A stretch of DNA of 64,000 bases from G963677485 sp942492855 (lineage in GTDB: Bacteria; Armatimonadota; HRBIN16): contig OW818647.1 in NCBI GenBank assembly GCA_942492855.1, positions 1,116,001-1,180,000 on the forward strand, given 5' to 3'. Shown here in pieces: positions 19,165 to 27,973 of the stretch (its first letter is position 1; the number at the start of each line of letters is the position of its first letter). The notes under the pieces are model-generated. The model was given only the letters and a program-made list of their open reading frames with translations, did not search any database and was not told the DNA's origin. Made by a program: the position numbers and the translations under genes.

Positions 19165-20238
19165 CTACCAGCAGCTCTTTAGCAGCTCGATCATGTAGCG
19201 GAAGTTTTCAAACTTCGCGTCGGCGGGCACGGCGTGGTCGACCGCCGGTATCCAGCCTCCCCGAGCATACAGCTCACGCGCCTTGGGCACGACCTCGTCC
19301 CACACATCCTGCCGGCTGCGTGACAGCACCCGCTTGTCCAGGCCGCCAAAAAACTTGAACTCGGGGAAGCGCCGGGCGTAGTCGAGTAGTGACTGCACCG
19401 AGGCGATCTCTACCGGACTGGTGCCCTCGATACCCGATTCTATCCAGAGCAATATCAACTCAGAAATGTGACCATCGCAGTCGACAAACACCGTCTCGCA
19501 GCCCAGAGCCCTGGCCTCCTGCACCAGTTCTCGGTACCTGGGCACAAGCTTCTGCCTGACGATGGCCGGGCTGACCATACACGCGGTCTTGTAGGCCATA
19601 TCCTCGCTGATCATCAGGTTGTCGATACGGGCACCAGCCAGATGCGTCCGCAGCAGCCGGATGTTGAAGTCCAGAATGAAGTCAAGCATCTCATCGATCA
19701 ACTCAGGCTGGTCGATGAAGGCGATGGAGAGCCCCTCGAACCCCAGCCACTGCCGCATGGTCCAGTAGAAGCCCAGTATGGTGAACATGAACGGCCGGTC
19801 GCCGGTATGGCTGCGGGCGATGGCCTCATCGTAGCCAGGATACCGACGTCCGAGGTCATCGGGGTCATACCTCTGCGTCATCGCCAGGAAGTCTTGCCTG
19901 CTTTCCACAGGGAACTTCAGCCATTTACGGGTGACGAACCCGGAGCCCTGTGCATCGACACCGTCGATGCGCAGCGCACCCTCTTCGTCGTAGTAGGTGA
20001 TGTGGCCGTCCTTCTGCTCCACTACCCGCTTTTCAAACTGCGGGTAGTGGGAAATCGCCACCGGGAAGCCGTCAAACTGGTCATACCCCAGCAGCTCCTC
20101 AGTGGATATGCCCTCAGGATGCCCCTGCTTCAGCCACTCCTTCATGGTGGCGGGGCGTGTGGGGAACGTCCAGATGAACGGCGCGTCTGGACGTTCGAAC
20201 CGCATGATCTTGTGGAACCGCTCCCTGGGCGTCATCAT
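19165..20238 (-). CDS. Uroporphyrinogen decarboxylase (URO-D) family protein
   Basis: 357 residues. MMTPRERFHKIMRFERPDAPFIW is the N-terminal pattern of URO-D/MtaA-type proteins, which are either haem-pathway decarboxylases or cobalamin-linked methyltransferases. The neighbours are sugar genes, not haem genes, and the URO-D substrate-pocket motifs are not obvious. It is therefore more likely one of the many paralogues that accompany sugar or methyl-transfer modules. It starts 5 bp after the Gfo/Idh/MocA stop and is the last gene of a LacI-led operon. Confidence 0.85.
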   Translation of the reverse strand: MMTPRERFHKIMRFERPDAPFIWTFPTRPATMKEWLKQGHPEGISTEELLGYDQFDGFPVAISHYPQFEKRVVEQKDGHITYYDEEGALRIDGVDAQGSGFVTRKWLKFPVESRQDFLAMTQRYDPDDLGRRYPGYDEAIARSHTGDRPFMFTILGFYWTMRQWLGFEGLSIAFIDQPELIDEMLDFILDFNIRLLRTHLAGARIDNLMISEDMAYKTACMVSPAIVRQKLVPRYRELVQEARALGCETVFVDCDGHISELILLWIESGIEGTSPVEIASVQSLLDYARRFPEFKFFGGLDKRVLSRSRQDVWDEVVPKARELYARGGWIPAVDHAVPADAKFENFRYMIELLKSCW

Positions 20239-20243
20239 CGCCG

Positions 20244-21479
20244 TTACCCGCGGTAATTGGCTAAGGGCACCAGCTCCGACAGCCGCACGTTGCGGTGCTC
20301 TGCGATGGAGGTGTTCGCCGAGATGCCTATGAGGATAGATACCGCTCCAGCGTAGGATCCCGCGGCGTGACCTAGCGGGTCGGGCACATTGCCCTCGAAC
20401 AGCATCTTCAGCAGCCGTGCATCACCGCCGCCGTGGCCTCCGGTTGCCTTTGGCACCGAGTAAGTAAGTTTCGCGCCGGTGCGGTCGTAGATGTCGTAGC
20501 TGAATGCCGGGTCGGCGGTGCGCATCCCACTATGATATTCGGCCGCTTCCAGCCGCCCCTTGGTTCCGCTGATGGCGATCTTCCAGCCCTCATACGGCGA
20601 GTGGGCGATCAGCGAGTAGGAGAGCAGAGCTCCACGCGAATAGCGCACATTCACGCTCATGGTGTCTTCGATGTCTATCTCATCGGCGAACACGCAGCGG
20701 TCGCGGAAGTAGCCGTCGGCAGATTCGCAGTTGAGGTACATCGCACTGCCGAAGCTGTCTTTGGTGATGTCGTAATAGAACTCGCAACTGCCTTTGTGCG
20801 GGCAAGTCAGGCACCTCTCGCCACGGTTCTCACGGGTGGAGCCATAGAACCGCCGCGTGCCGAAAGCCATGACCTCTTCGGGCTCCTCATCGATCCACCA
20901 GTTCACCATGTCAAAATGGTGGGTGGATTTATGAACCAGCAAGCCGCCTGAGTTCTCTTTTTTACGGTGCCACCGGCGGAAGTAGTCGGCACCATGTGTG
21001 GTGTCCAGCAGATACTCGAAGTCCACATTCAGGATTTCGCCCACGGCACCGTCCTTCAACGCCTGCTTGATGGCGGTGACATATGGCGTGTAGCGATAGT
21101 TGAAGGTGATGGTCAGCTTTTTGCCCGTTCGTTTCTCGCACTCCAGCAGAGCCCGGCATTTCGCAGGGTCGATGGTCATGGGCTTTTCGGAGATGACGTC
21201 GATACCGGCTTCCATACACTTGATAGCATATTCATGGTGGAAGCGGTCAACGGTGGTGATGATGGCGGCGTCTGGCTTGGTTTCGGCCAGCATCTGGTCG
21301 ACATCTTCATAGATGGGGCAGTCCAGACCAGCCTGCTTGACAACTTCCTCGCAGCGCAGAATGTTGATGTCGTAGATGCCCACCACTTTAGCGCAGTGGC
21401 TGAAGGTGTTGACGATGGGCTGGGCATACATATAGAGTGTCCTACCGCTGGCTCCGATGAGTACATATCTTTTTTGCAT
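20244..21479 (-). CDS. Gfo/Idh/MocA family oxidoreductase with a Cys cluster
   Basis: 411 residues. The N-terminal Rossmann fold shows IGASGRTLYMY, and the family motif EKPMT lies near residue 99. The C-terminal domain has HKSTHHFDMVNWW with catalytic-region His residues. An insertion near residue 230 reads GERCLTCPHKGSCEF: three Cys in a short span that could bind metal or form disulfides, a feature of a subset of these proteins. It should oxidise or epimerise a sugar derivative using NAD(P). Located 18 bp after the LacI regulator and 5 bp before the URO-D gene. Confidence 0.9.
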   Translation of the reverse strand: MQKRYVLIGASGRTLYMYAQPIVNTFSHCAKVVGIYDINILRCEEVVKQAGLDCPIYEDVDQMLAETKPDAAIITTVDRFHHEYAIKCMEAGIDVISEKPMTIDPAKCRALLECEKRTGKKLTITFNYRYTPYVTAIKQALKDGAVGEILNVDFEYLLDTTHGADYFRRWHRKKENSGGLLVHKSTHHFDMVNWWIDEEPEEVMAFGTRRFYGSTRENRGERCLTCPHKGSCEFYYDITKDSFGSAMYLNCESADGYFRDRCVFADEIDIEDTMSVNVRYSRGALLSYSLIAHSPYEGWKIAISGTKGRLEAAEYHSGMRTADPAFSYDIYDRTGAKLTYSVPKATGGHGGGDARLLKMLFEGNVPDPLGHAAGSYAGAVSILIGISANTSIAEHRNVRLSELVPLANYRG

Positions 21480-21497
21480 GATGGCTTCTATTTGTCC

Positions 21498-22544
21498 TTA
21501 GCTGTTGTTAGTGGCGACCGGTCCGGTGGATCCCCTGACGACCAGTTCTGTTGGTATGGTATGTGAGTTGGATGATAACTGTGGTTGGAGGCGCAGGTTG
21601 CGCAGCACCAGCACCGCCAGCCGGGCGATTTCGGCCGGGTTGTCCTTCACTGTGGTCAGAGGTGGATCACAGTAGAGTCCCTCATCTGTGGCACCCCAGC
21701 CGACGATGGACAGATCGTGCGGTACCCGTAGACCCATATTCTGGGCCCCTCGGATGGCCCCGATCGCCAGCGGGTCGTTGACCGCGACTATGGCGGTGAC
21801 ATCGGGGCGGCTATTCATGAGCTCCTTCACCGCCTCACCCCCCCCGGGAAATGAGGCCTCTGAGCTGGTCTGGATGAGTTCTGGGTCGAGGGCGATGCCT
21901 GCCTGCTCAAGGCCTGCGCAATATCCGGCGTATTTGGCCACCGAAGTGGCACCGGTCATGTCCGCACCGGGCAGGAAGGCGATCTTTCGGTGGCCCAGCG
22001 CTGCCAGGTGCGACACGCTGTCACGGAAGGCCTGTATGCGGTCTGAGGTCACCGACAGGATATCTGCACCGCCGTAGGGGTAGAGGCTGACCAGCGGTGT
22101 TCCGGCCTGTTTGGCCTGCAGCATGTATTCCTGAGCCGCATCGAAGGCATCCCACATCACGAGTATCCCGAAAGGCTGCAAGTCAATGGCGCGCTGGAAC
22201 ATCTCCACTGTCTCTTGGTGTGATCCGGCCACGTAGACCGCGGTAGGCAGGTTGGCGATGGCGGAGTTGCGGGTCAGCTCCATGAACAGATCCACCGTTC
22301 CGCCGCGGATGCGGGTGCCAGAGACCACGATGATGATCATGTCCAGATATCCGCGCTTCAGTGCCGCTCCGATGACGTCCAGTTTGTAACCCATCGCCGC
22401 GGCAGTATCCAGTATCCTGGTGCGCACGGCATCGGAGATGCGCGCGCTCTTCTTGCCAGAGAGCACATACTGCGCACTGGCGTAGGAGACCTCAGCGGCC
22501 TCTGCCACATCGCGGATTCGGACTTTCCGGCTGGGTTCAACCAA
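21498..22544 (-). CDS. LacI-family transcriptional regulator
   Basis: 348 residues, probable TTG start with AAAGGGG upstream. RIRDVAEAAEVSYASAQYVLSG is the LacI helix-turn-helix and is followed by the hinge region. A periplasmic-binding-protein-like sensor domain follows (RKIAFLPGADMTG..., VAVNDPLAIGAI, SIVGWGATDEG). It probably represses its own operon with the oxidoreductase and URO-D-like genes in response to a sugar. I could not identify an operator with confidence. Confidence 0.92.
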   Translation of the reverse strand: MVEPSRKVRIRDVAEAAEVSYASAQYVLSGKKSARISDAVRTRILDTAAAMGYKLDVIGAALKRGYLDMIIIVVSGTRIRGGTVDLFMELTRNSAIANLPTAVYVAGSHQETVEMFQRAIDLQPFGILVMWDAFDAAQEYMLQAKQAGTPLVSLYPYGGADILSVTSDRIQAFRDSVSHLAALGHRKIAFLPGADMTGATSVAKYAGYCAGLEQAGIALDPELIQTSSEASFPGGGEAVKELMNSRPDVTAIVAVNDPLAIGAIRGAQNMGLRVPHDLSIVGWGATDEGLYCDPPLTTVKDNPAEIARLAVLVLRNLRLQPQLSSNSHTIPTELVVRGSTGPVATNNS

Positions 22545-22865
22545 GGTGATGGCCCCTTTCAGGATAAGTAATTCGAGTAACCATGTTTATGATATCGGGT
22601 TTTGTGGGGATGTCAAGGGGTATTCTGAACCACGGATTACGCGGATGGCGCGGATGGGTTCGGATGGGGAAGGAGAGCCAATCAGGAGATTGGCGTTCCC
22701 AGGGGGGAAATGTAGGGGCAGGCCCCCGTGCCTGCCCACCACGATTATTGGTCCGATCGGTCTGATCCGTCCGATGTCCGGATTGTCTGAACCACGGATT
22801 ACACGGATGACGCGGATAGGTTCGGATGGGAAGGAGAGCCGATCAGGAGATTGGCTCTCCCAGGA
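22545..22865. repeat. Repeats upstream of the LacI gene
   Basis: Two direct copies of a TGAACCACGGATTACNCGGAT module followed by GATAGG/GATGGGTTCGGATGGG and an AGGAGATTGGC segment (22622-22706 and 22787-22863). Between them are a GTAGGGGCAGGCCCCCGTGCC palindrome (22709-22740) and GATCGGTCTGATCCGTCCGA. No gene. The near-identical pair should be prone to recombination. Confidence 0.7.
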
Positions 22866-22871
22866 AGGCGA

Positions 22872-22902
22872 TAAAAAAAGCCCGCCCCGGTGAGGGGCGG
22901 GC
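22872..22902 (-). terminator. Rho-independent terminator of the 22916-25107 operon
   Basis: On the minus strand, stem GCCCGCCCC / GGGGCGGGC with loop TCACC (22880-22901), followed directly by a run of seven T (22879-22873). It starts 14 bp after the stop of the small secreted protein. Confidence 0.92.
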
Positions 22903-22915
22903 AAGGAGATGCGGA

Positions 22916-23374
22916 CTACTTAACTTCCAGAAGCACTGGGGCGGTGTAATTTTCAGGCAGGGTGTCGACCTGGTATTCCCGGCTGAGGTTCGGGTAGTCA
23001 GAGAACGGTGCGAGTTTGGCTGTGATGGCGGCCTTGGCCTTGTTCTTCTTGATGGCAGGAACGATCTTGCCGTTCAAGATACCCCATCGAAGCACTCGGA
23101 TCACCGCTCCGGGCTTAACACCGTCGATTTTACCGCCTTTGACGGACTTGATTTTCCACTCTTGCGCCACCAGTACGTTCAAGTAAGGCTTCACGCGGTT
23201 AGGATCCGGCACAGGTGTGACTGCAGTGATCGTGGCTGTGACGGTGATCTTTGTGATCACCTTGCTCTTGGGTGCCACTGACGGAGCTGTGATCTGCTGC
23301 GTGCTAACGGAAGCCACCATTCCAAGCATCAATACGGATGCGAACGCTGCTGGTACCCATTGTGATATTTTCAT
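22916..23374 (-). CDS. Small secreted protein of unknown function
   Basis: 152 residues from the ATG at 23374, chosen for the AGAGGG site upstream and a clear signal peptide (MKISQWVPAAFASVLMLGMV). The mature part is rich in Lys, Val, Thr and Ile in alternating beta-like runs (KVITKITVTATITAVTPVP; KPGAVIRVLRWG), which suggests a small beta-barrel or OB-like fold. No family is recognised. It follows the esterase-like gene by 20 bp and ends at a strong terminator, so it is the second gene of that operon. Confidence 0.72.
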   Translation of the reverse strand: MKISQWVPAAFASVLMLGMVASVSTQQITAPSVAPKSKVITKITVTATITAVTPVPDPNRVKPYLNVLVAQEWKIKSVKGGKIDGVKPGAVIRVLRWGILNGKIVPAIKKNKAKAAITAKLAPFSDYPNLSREYQVDTLPENYTAPVLLEVK

Positions 23375-23394
23375 TTTATTCCCTCTCGTGTGTT

Positions 23395-25107
23395 TCATTG
23401 CCATCGAACGGAGTCTAAACCAAGTTTGATTCCCGGTCGCTCGCGGAAGTCAAATACCAGGAACCGGAAGGTGTCCAGATTTGGTATTGAGCTAAGCGGT
23501 ATGCGGTATTCCATCCAACTGGAGCTGAATGTGGAGCCTTTAGGCACTAAAGTGTAGGGCTTTGACTGCCAGAACTCACGGTCTGCGGCGAAGAATAAGT
23601 TGACAGGCCCGGGCTTACCGTCGCCTTTCAGCATGAGCTTAATCTCTTTGGCGCCTTTCCACAACTGTGTCTCAAAGTTGAAGAGCTGAACTGTGTTATC
23701 TACAAACGGCGTGATGGCAAAGGCCTTTTTGCCCTCAGGAGCCGGAGAGGTAAACTCTGTGGTTCCTGCGATGTTAATGAAGAGATCGTCGCCGCTCTCG
23801 GCGTTTATCAACATGTTCGGGTATTTCGAATAAGCCGAGGTGATACCCAGTGATGAGGGTTTCACAATCTGCGGCAGGTTGGCTGATGTTCCGATGTTCT
23901 TTGTTTGTACCTGCCCGTACACCATAAGCGGCATTTCCGGGTCGTAGCAGGGCAGATCAACCTGGTAACTGCCATCTGGCTGCTTAACCGCAGGGATGCG
24001 ATGCCAAACACAGGATTCAAACCGGGGTGAGGTTTTATAGCTGTAGTTCACATCAATGTAAAGCGGGGCCTCCTTGGCGGTGAATGTAAAGTTGTATCTC
24101 AACTTACCATCGACCGCAGTCAGCTTCCCATCGGCCACTGTGGGAATTGGCGGCGTATCATACAGCGTGTGGAAAATCCAGGGGTTATACCCCTCAAGCT
24201 CTTTACGGCCAGTCTGCGCATGCGCCCGGTTAGGCGCGATGGCCAGATATTTTTGGCAGCGCAGATGCGAATACATGTAGATTAAGGCATCAAATTGCGA
24301 CAAATAGTCGTTGGCGCAGGACTGCACGTAGATGGGTGATGATCCATACTCGCAATATGCGGCTGGTGAGTAGAGCCGATACTGTGCATAGTTGGCCTTT
24401 CCCACGTAATCCACGACCGTCTCATCGCCCTGCTTCTCCACTAAAAAGCCGGTTCCATGCCAGATGAGGAAAGACTTCGGCCTGTTCTCAATCGCATGAA
24501 GCAACCCCACTGCCTGACCCGAGAGTGAATATCCCGAAACCATCAACTGGGACTGGTCGCACTCAGGGCGTGTGCCGACATATGTTATGGTGCGCCGCAG
24601 CGCGACCACCAAGTGGTAGAACCAGCTTTTCTGCGGGTCCATTGGGTAAAACTGTTTAAAAGGAGGTCCGCCTATTGTGACCATCTGTTTGGGGTCGGTC
24701 TTTGCATCAGTGCTGCAGACCATAATCCCGCACCGTCCGGCCAACGCTTCCGCTATCAGTGGCTTTGTATTGACTCCCTCATTGATGACCGTTAAATGCA
24801 CCGGCAGTTTCTGAGCATTCTTGGGGTATACAAGGTAAAGAAATACGCGTACACCGGGTCGACCAGTGATTCGGATAGCCTCGATGACGATCATCTTTTT
24901 GGTGCCGTCTGCCGCGGTCATCATCTGCTCTGTGCGTTTGATCACCTCAGGCGCTAAAGGTACCGAATCGATGTCCTTAAGGTCGAAAATCCCTATCTTG
25001 CCGTTTACCGGTTGTCTGGGTTGAAGTGTCTGTGCGGTCAAGGCCGAAGCCGCTAGAGTAGCCAGAGCCACCAGCACGGTTATATTGCGGACACTTGTTT
25101 TGGCCAT
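23395..25107 (-). CDS. Secreted alpha/beta-hydrolase with C-terminal beta domain (esterase-like)
   Basis: 570 residues. The ATG at 25107 has GGAGAA upstream and opens a signal peptide with Ala-x-Ala (LAASALTAQ). The hydrolase core shows HLTVINEG and a nucleophile-elbow-like SGYSLSGQAVGLL. The elbow is GYSLSG, not a strict GxSxG. WHGTGFL, SPIYVQSCANDY (acid) and AIAPNRAHAQ (possible catalytic His) follow. It resembles acetyl-xylan-esterase or cephalosporin-deacetylase relatives. A C-terminal domain near 430-570 looks like a beta-sandwich. Probably deacylates plant polysaccharide outside the cytoplasm. Confidence 0.65.
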   Translation of the reverse strand: MAKTSVRNITVLVALATLAASALTAQTLQPRQPVNGKIGIFDLKDIDSVPLAPEVIKRTEQMMTAADGTKKMIVIEAIRITGRPGVRVFLYLVYPKNAQKLPVHLTVINEGVNTKPLIAEALAGRCGIMVCSTDAKTDPKQMVTIGGPPFKQFYPMDPQKSWFYHLVVALRRTITYVGTRPECDQSQLMVSGYSLSGQAVGLLHAIENRPKSFLIWHGTGFLVEKQGDETVVDYVGKANYAQYRLYSPAAYCEYGSSPIYVQSCANDYLSQFDALIYMYSHLRCQKYLAIAPNRAHAQTGRKELEGYNPWIFHTLYDTPPIPTVADGKLTAVDGKLRYNFTFTAKEAPLYIDVNYSYKTSPRFESCVWHRIPAVKQPDGSYQVDLPCYDPEMPLMVYGQVQTKNIGTSANLPQIVKPSSLGITSAYSKYPNMLINAESGDDLFINIAGTTEFTSPAPEGKKAFAITPFVDNTVQLFNFETQLWKGAKEIKLMLKGDGKPGPVNLFFAADREFWQSKPYTLVPKGSTFSSSWMEYRIPLSSIPNLDTFRFLVFDFRERPGIKLGLDSVRWQ

Positions 25108-25233
25108 AAATCGTTCTCCATTCATCGCATCGTGGCGAAAAGATGTTCGGATGAGTGTGCCTTGTGGGGTATGCTCAAGTCATGGTGAGCTACTCCAGCA
25201 CTCAGGACTGGTTATATTCTACACTCAACTACA

Positions 25234-25261
25234 ATTATACTGACTTTATATATGCACCTAA
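25234..25261 (-). promoter_or_regulatory. Possible promoter of the esterase-like operon
   Basis: On the minus strand TTAGGT (25261-25256), a 16 bp spacer, then a perfect TATAAT (25239-25234), in an AT-rich divergent region. It would give a leader of about 120 bases before the ATG at 25107. Confidence 0.38.
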
Positions 25262-25367
25262 TGGTATCATCTGTGCTTAAGTTCAGTTTTCGTCTGTGCC
25301 ACCGCTGCGGTAAAATGAGTACAACTGGATACGATAGGCCTAATGTATACCCAGTCGGAGTGAATTA

Positions 25368-26240
25368 ATGAATCTCTTGCCGACCATCCTCACGCTGCTC
25401 TACATCATACTCACACTGGTGTACGCCTCATTTATCATGGTGAACCATCAGCGCATAGCCGCAGGACGGCCACCCATTCGTGCGGCCATCTGGAGTTATA
25501 GCGACTCCTGGCCGATACTCCACGGCGTCTTTGTCATCACGATCATAGGCTCATTGGTGGCCATGATGGTGGGTTCGGGAAGAGGACATTCCGGTCAGAG
25601 GGATTTTCTGAGTGTGATACTGCCCTCGACGTTAATGCAGAATGCAAGCATGGTCATCATGGTACTGCTGTTTGTGTGCTCAATATACCAACTGAGTGGA
25701 AAGCAGCTTGGATTTACGTTCGATGGCAAACAACTGCTCAAGGGTATGGCGATTGGCGTGCCGACGTTCCTTGCTGTGGTTTTGCTGGCATATACTTTGA
25801 TGTCTGTGATCTCCGGTATTTTTGGGGTTGCCACCGTCGAAAAACTCATTGATGTAAGCAACAAGCTAAGCGGTGCGAACAAAATCATGGGTGACCTGAA
25901 GACAAACACGGAGCTATTGGGATTTATCGTCATGGCCTCGGTGCTGGCGCCCATCGGTGAAGAGTTCTTTTTCAGAGGCTGGTTGTTCAATCTCCTTAAG
26001 ATACGGACATCCAAAGTGGGAATGGCATGCTGGGTTTCGGCGGTGCTGTTTGCGACAATTCATATTGCCCCGTTGTCGATCATGATGATCATACCGCTGG
26101 GTGCGTGGCTGGCCTGGAGTTACCACGTATCGGGAAGCATATGGAAGAACATTGGCATCCACTCATCGTACAACCTGATGATGTGTATCATATACTTAAT
26201 AGCGAAATCCAATGGCGTAGATATCGACAAGGTTATATAA
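25368..26240 (+). CDS. CPBP-family (CAAX/Abi) intramembrane metalloprotease
   Basis: 290 residues, GGAG upstream of the ATG. About seven to eight membrane helices. The CPBP motif 1 EExxxR is present as Glu198-Glu199...Arg203 (APIGEEFFFRGWLF). Motif 2 contains the His of ATIHIAP and the later IGIHSSYN has the third His/Asn motif. Family members are intramembrane endopeptidases; some act on prenylated proteins and others on bacteriocin self-immunity. It is followed by the TPR gene after 1 bp, so the two are co-translated. Confidence 0.9.
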   Translation: MNLLPTILTLLYIILTLVYASFIMVNHQRIAAGRPPIRAAIWSYSDSWPILHGVFVITIIGSLVAMMVGSGRGHSGQRDFLSVILPSTLMQNASMVIMVLLFVCSIYQLSGKQLGFTFDGKQLLKGMAIGVPTFLAVVLLAYTLMSVISGIFGVATVEKLIDVSNKLSGANKIMGDLKTNTELLGFIVMASVLAPIGEEFFFRGWLFNLLKIRTSKVGMACWVSAVLFATIHIAPLSIMMIIPLGAWLAWSYHVSGSIWKNIGIHSSYNLMMCIIYLIAKSNGVDIDKVI

Positions 26241-26241
26241 C

Positions 26242-27054
26242 ATGGAAAAGAACAGAATCGGAATCATCGCTGCGTATGTGCTGCTGCTTATGTTTGGGTT
26301 GGGCTTCATCGCCCGGTACAGTGGCATCAGCCTGATTGGCGCCAAGAAAACACAAGTCGCTTTCACAAAGATCATCGACCAGTCGGGTGACAGCCAGGAG
26401 TTATACGAAGAAGCACTCAAGCGATTGGGTGACCGGGCCAGCATTACCAAACAAGAGCAGATACTGGGTATCCTCACAGAAATGTCCGCCTATCGTGCGG
26501 TCAGGATGGTGGCCAGCCAACTGCTCAGCCGACCCGAAGTCGCTAAAGACACGGTCAACCGAAACATGCTTCTGTCCATCAGGGGCACAGCGTCACTCGA
26601 AACCGGTTACCTTAAAGAGGGTTTGTCTGACTTGGAAGCCTACTGGAAGGCGAATTCAAGCAATGCCATGGCTAAAAACAATCTGGCCTATGCGTTGGTG
26701 TTAAACAAAGTGGACCTCGACCGTGCCGAAGGGCTAGCCGCGCAAGCTTATAACAGCAAAAACATCCCCAGTTATGCCGATACACTGGGATGGATAGCCA
26801 TCCACCAGGGGAACTATCACAATGGGCTACAGTTGCTGCTGGACGCTTCAGAAAGCAGCCCCGATGCTTACGAAGTGAGATACCACACCGGCGTAGCGTA
26901 TTGGGCCACTGGGGATTTTGAGAAGGCCACCACGGAGTTATTACTGGCCACCCGGCTGTATAAGACGAATCGCCATAAATCAAACCCTGCCTACCAGGCA
27001 GTATTGGATCTGGTGAAAGCAAAGACGCCGTTCAAGACAGAGTTGATCCCATAA
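26242..27054 (+). CDS. Membrane-anchored TPR protein
   Basis: 270 residues. One N-terminal hydrophobic helix (about 7-25) anchors the protein. The rest is alpha-helical with tetratricopeptide-like repeats, for example AMAKNNLAYALVLNKVDLDRAEG, and YADTLGWIAIHQGNYHNGLQLL with the next repeat EVRYHTGVAYWATGDFEKA. It is one base after the CPBP protease stop. A scaffold or substrate-presenting role for the protease is possible but is inference from position. Confidence 0.85.
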   Translation: MEKNRIGIIAAYVLLLMFGLGFIARYSGISLIGAKKTQVAFTKIIDQSGDSQELYEEALKRLGDRASITKQEQILGILTEMSAYRAVRMVASQLLSRPEVAKDTVNRNMLLSIRGTASLETGYLKEGLSDLEAYWKANSSNAMAKNNLAYALVLNKVDLDRAEGLAAQAYNSKNIPSYADTLGWIAIHQGNYHNGLQLLLDASESSPDAYEVRYHTGVAYWATGDFEKATTELLLATRLYKTNRHKSNPAYQAVLDLVKAKTPFKTELIP

Positions 27055-27058
27055 GGTG

Positions 27059-27366
27059 AGTCTATAACCCACAAATTGGATAGTGGTGTTTTGTCGTTAT
27101 TGATGATGAATGCCTACTCCACCGCGCCCTGAAGGACGGCGGCTTATTACCCGAAAATATCTACGGAGCCAGCAGTCGCCGATTCCGCGACATAAATGTC
27201 TCGGCTATTGAACACCAAGACTGCTGAAGCAGTCTTCATTAACGTTATCTTTGTCGGCAAGGAGCTCCGCAGCCCGGTTTTGCGGGCTTGTTGATCAGTA
27301 GCCGAGACATTTATGTCGCGGTACATGGTCGATACGATCCCAAAGTAAATTTGTGGGTAATAGACT
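27059..27366. mobile_element. MITE-like element 1 with AGTCTAT-ACCCACAAATT terminal inverted repeats
   Basis: The ends are inverted: AGTCTATAACCCACAAATT at the left (from 27059) and AAATTTGTGGGTAATAGACT at the right (to 27366). About 308 bp with no gene. Inside are further inverted arms: CCGCGACATAAATGTCTCGGCTA near 27184 against its complement near 27300-27322, and an AGACTGCTGAAGCAGTCT hairpin. An internal segment near 27112-27150 is the complement of the right end plus its right flank (CCGCGCCCTGAAGGAC). The same termini occur at 30527-30825. No target duplication is evident here. Confidence 0.6.
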
Positions 27367-27475
27367 GTCCTTCAGGGCGCGGCGGTAGGACGGGGTTATA
27401 AACTGCCCATGAGGTCTCCTAATACCGCTGTTTAGGGCATCAGATCAGGTATACCTGAAGTAGGGGTGAGCGAAA

Positions 27476-27973
27476 ATGCCAGACAACAGTTTACTGATAG
27501 ATGACTTCGGTAGTAAAGACGGGAAGAGTGCGCGCGGATCTGTATGGACATGCATCACCGACCGCGTGATGGGTGGTGTGAGCAAGGGCTCGATTTCTTT
27601 TGAGGAGATCGACGGCAAGCGTTGCCTAAGGATGCAGGGCGATGTCTCGACCAAGAATAACGGCGGGTTTCTTCAGGCATATCTAGACCTAAAACGCCTG
27701 AACGGCAAGGAGTATAAAGGTCTGCGTATTCTGGTGCGTGGCAACAACCAGAAGTATGAGATGCATTTCCGAACGCCGCAAAACTGGTTCCCATGGCAAT
27801 ACTTCCATATGGAGTTTGAAGCGACCGATAAGTGGACCAGTGTTGACCTGCCATTTGCCAAGTTTAGCCCGGCACGAATGGATATCAAGAAACTGAACCG
27901 TGTGGCATTGGTGGCCATCAAGCGTGACTTCCATGCGGATGTCTCTTTAGCGCGGATCGAGCTCTACCGGTAG
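27476..27973 (+). CDS. CIA30-domain protein
   Basis: 165 residues, AGGGGTGAG upstream of the ATG. It has the pattern of complex I intermediate-associated protein 30 domains: LIDDFG near residue 7, RVMGGVSKGS near 30, FLQAYLDL near 62, WTSVDLPFAKF near 122, and VALVAIKRDF near 145. It is a beta-jelly-roll, carbohydrate-module-like fold. Despite the name, bacterial members are not tied to complex I, and their role is unclear. It stands alone between repeat regions. Confidence 0.85.
   Translation: MPDNSLLIDDFGSKDGKSARGSVWTCITDRVMGGVSKGSISFEEIDGKRCLRMQGDVSTKNNGGFLQAYLDLKRLNGKEYKGLRILVRGNNQKYEMHFRTPQNWFPWQYFHMEFEATDKWTSVDLPFAKFSPARMDIKKLNRVALVAIKRDFHADVSLARIELYR

Noticed and set aside
27046..27380. 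Target duplication around MITE-like element 1
   Set aside because: Flanks AAGGTG and GTCCTT do not match directly; any duplication is lost or the ends are elsewhere.
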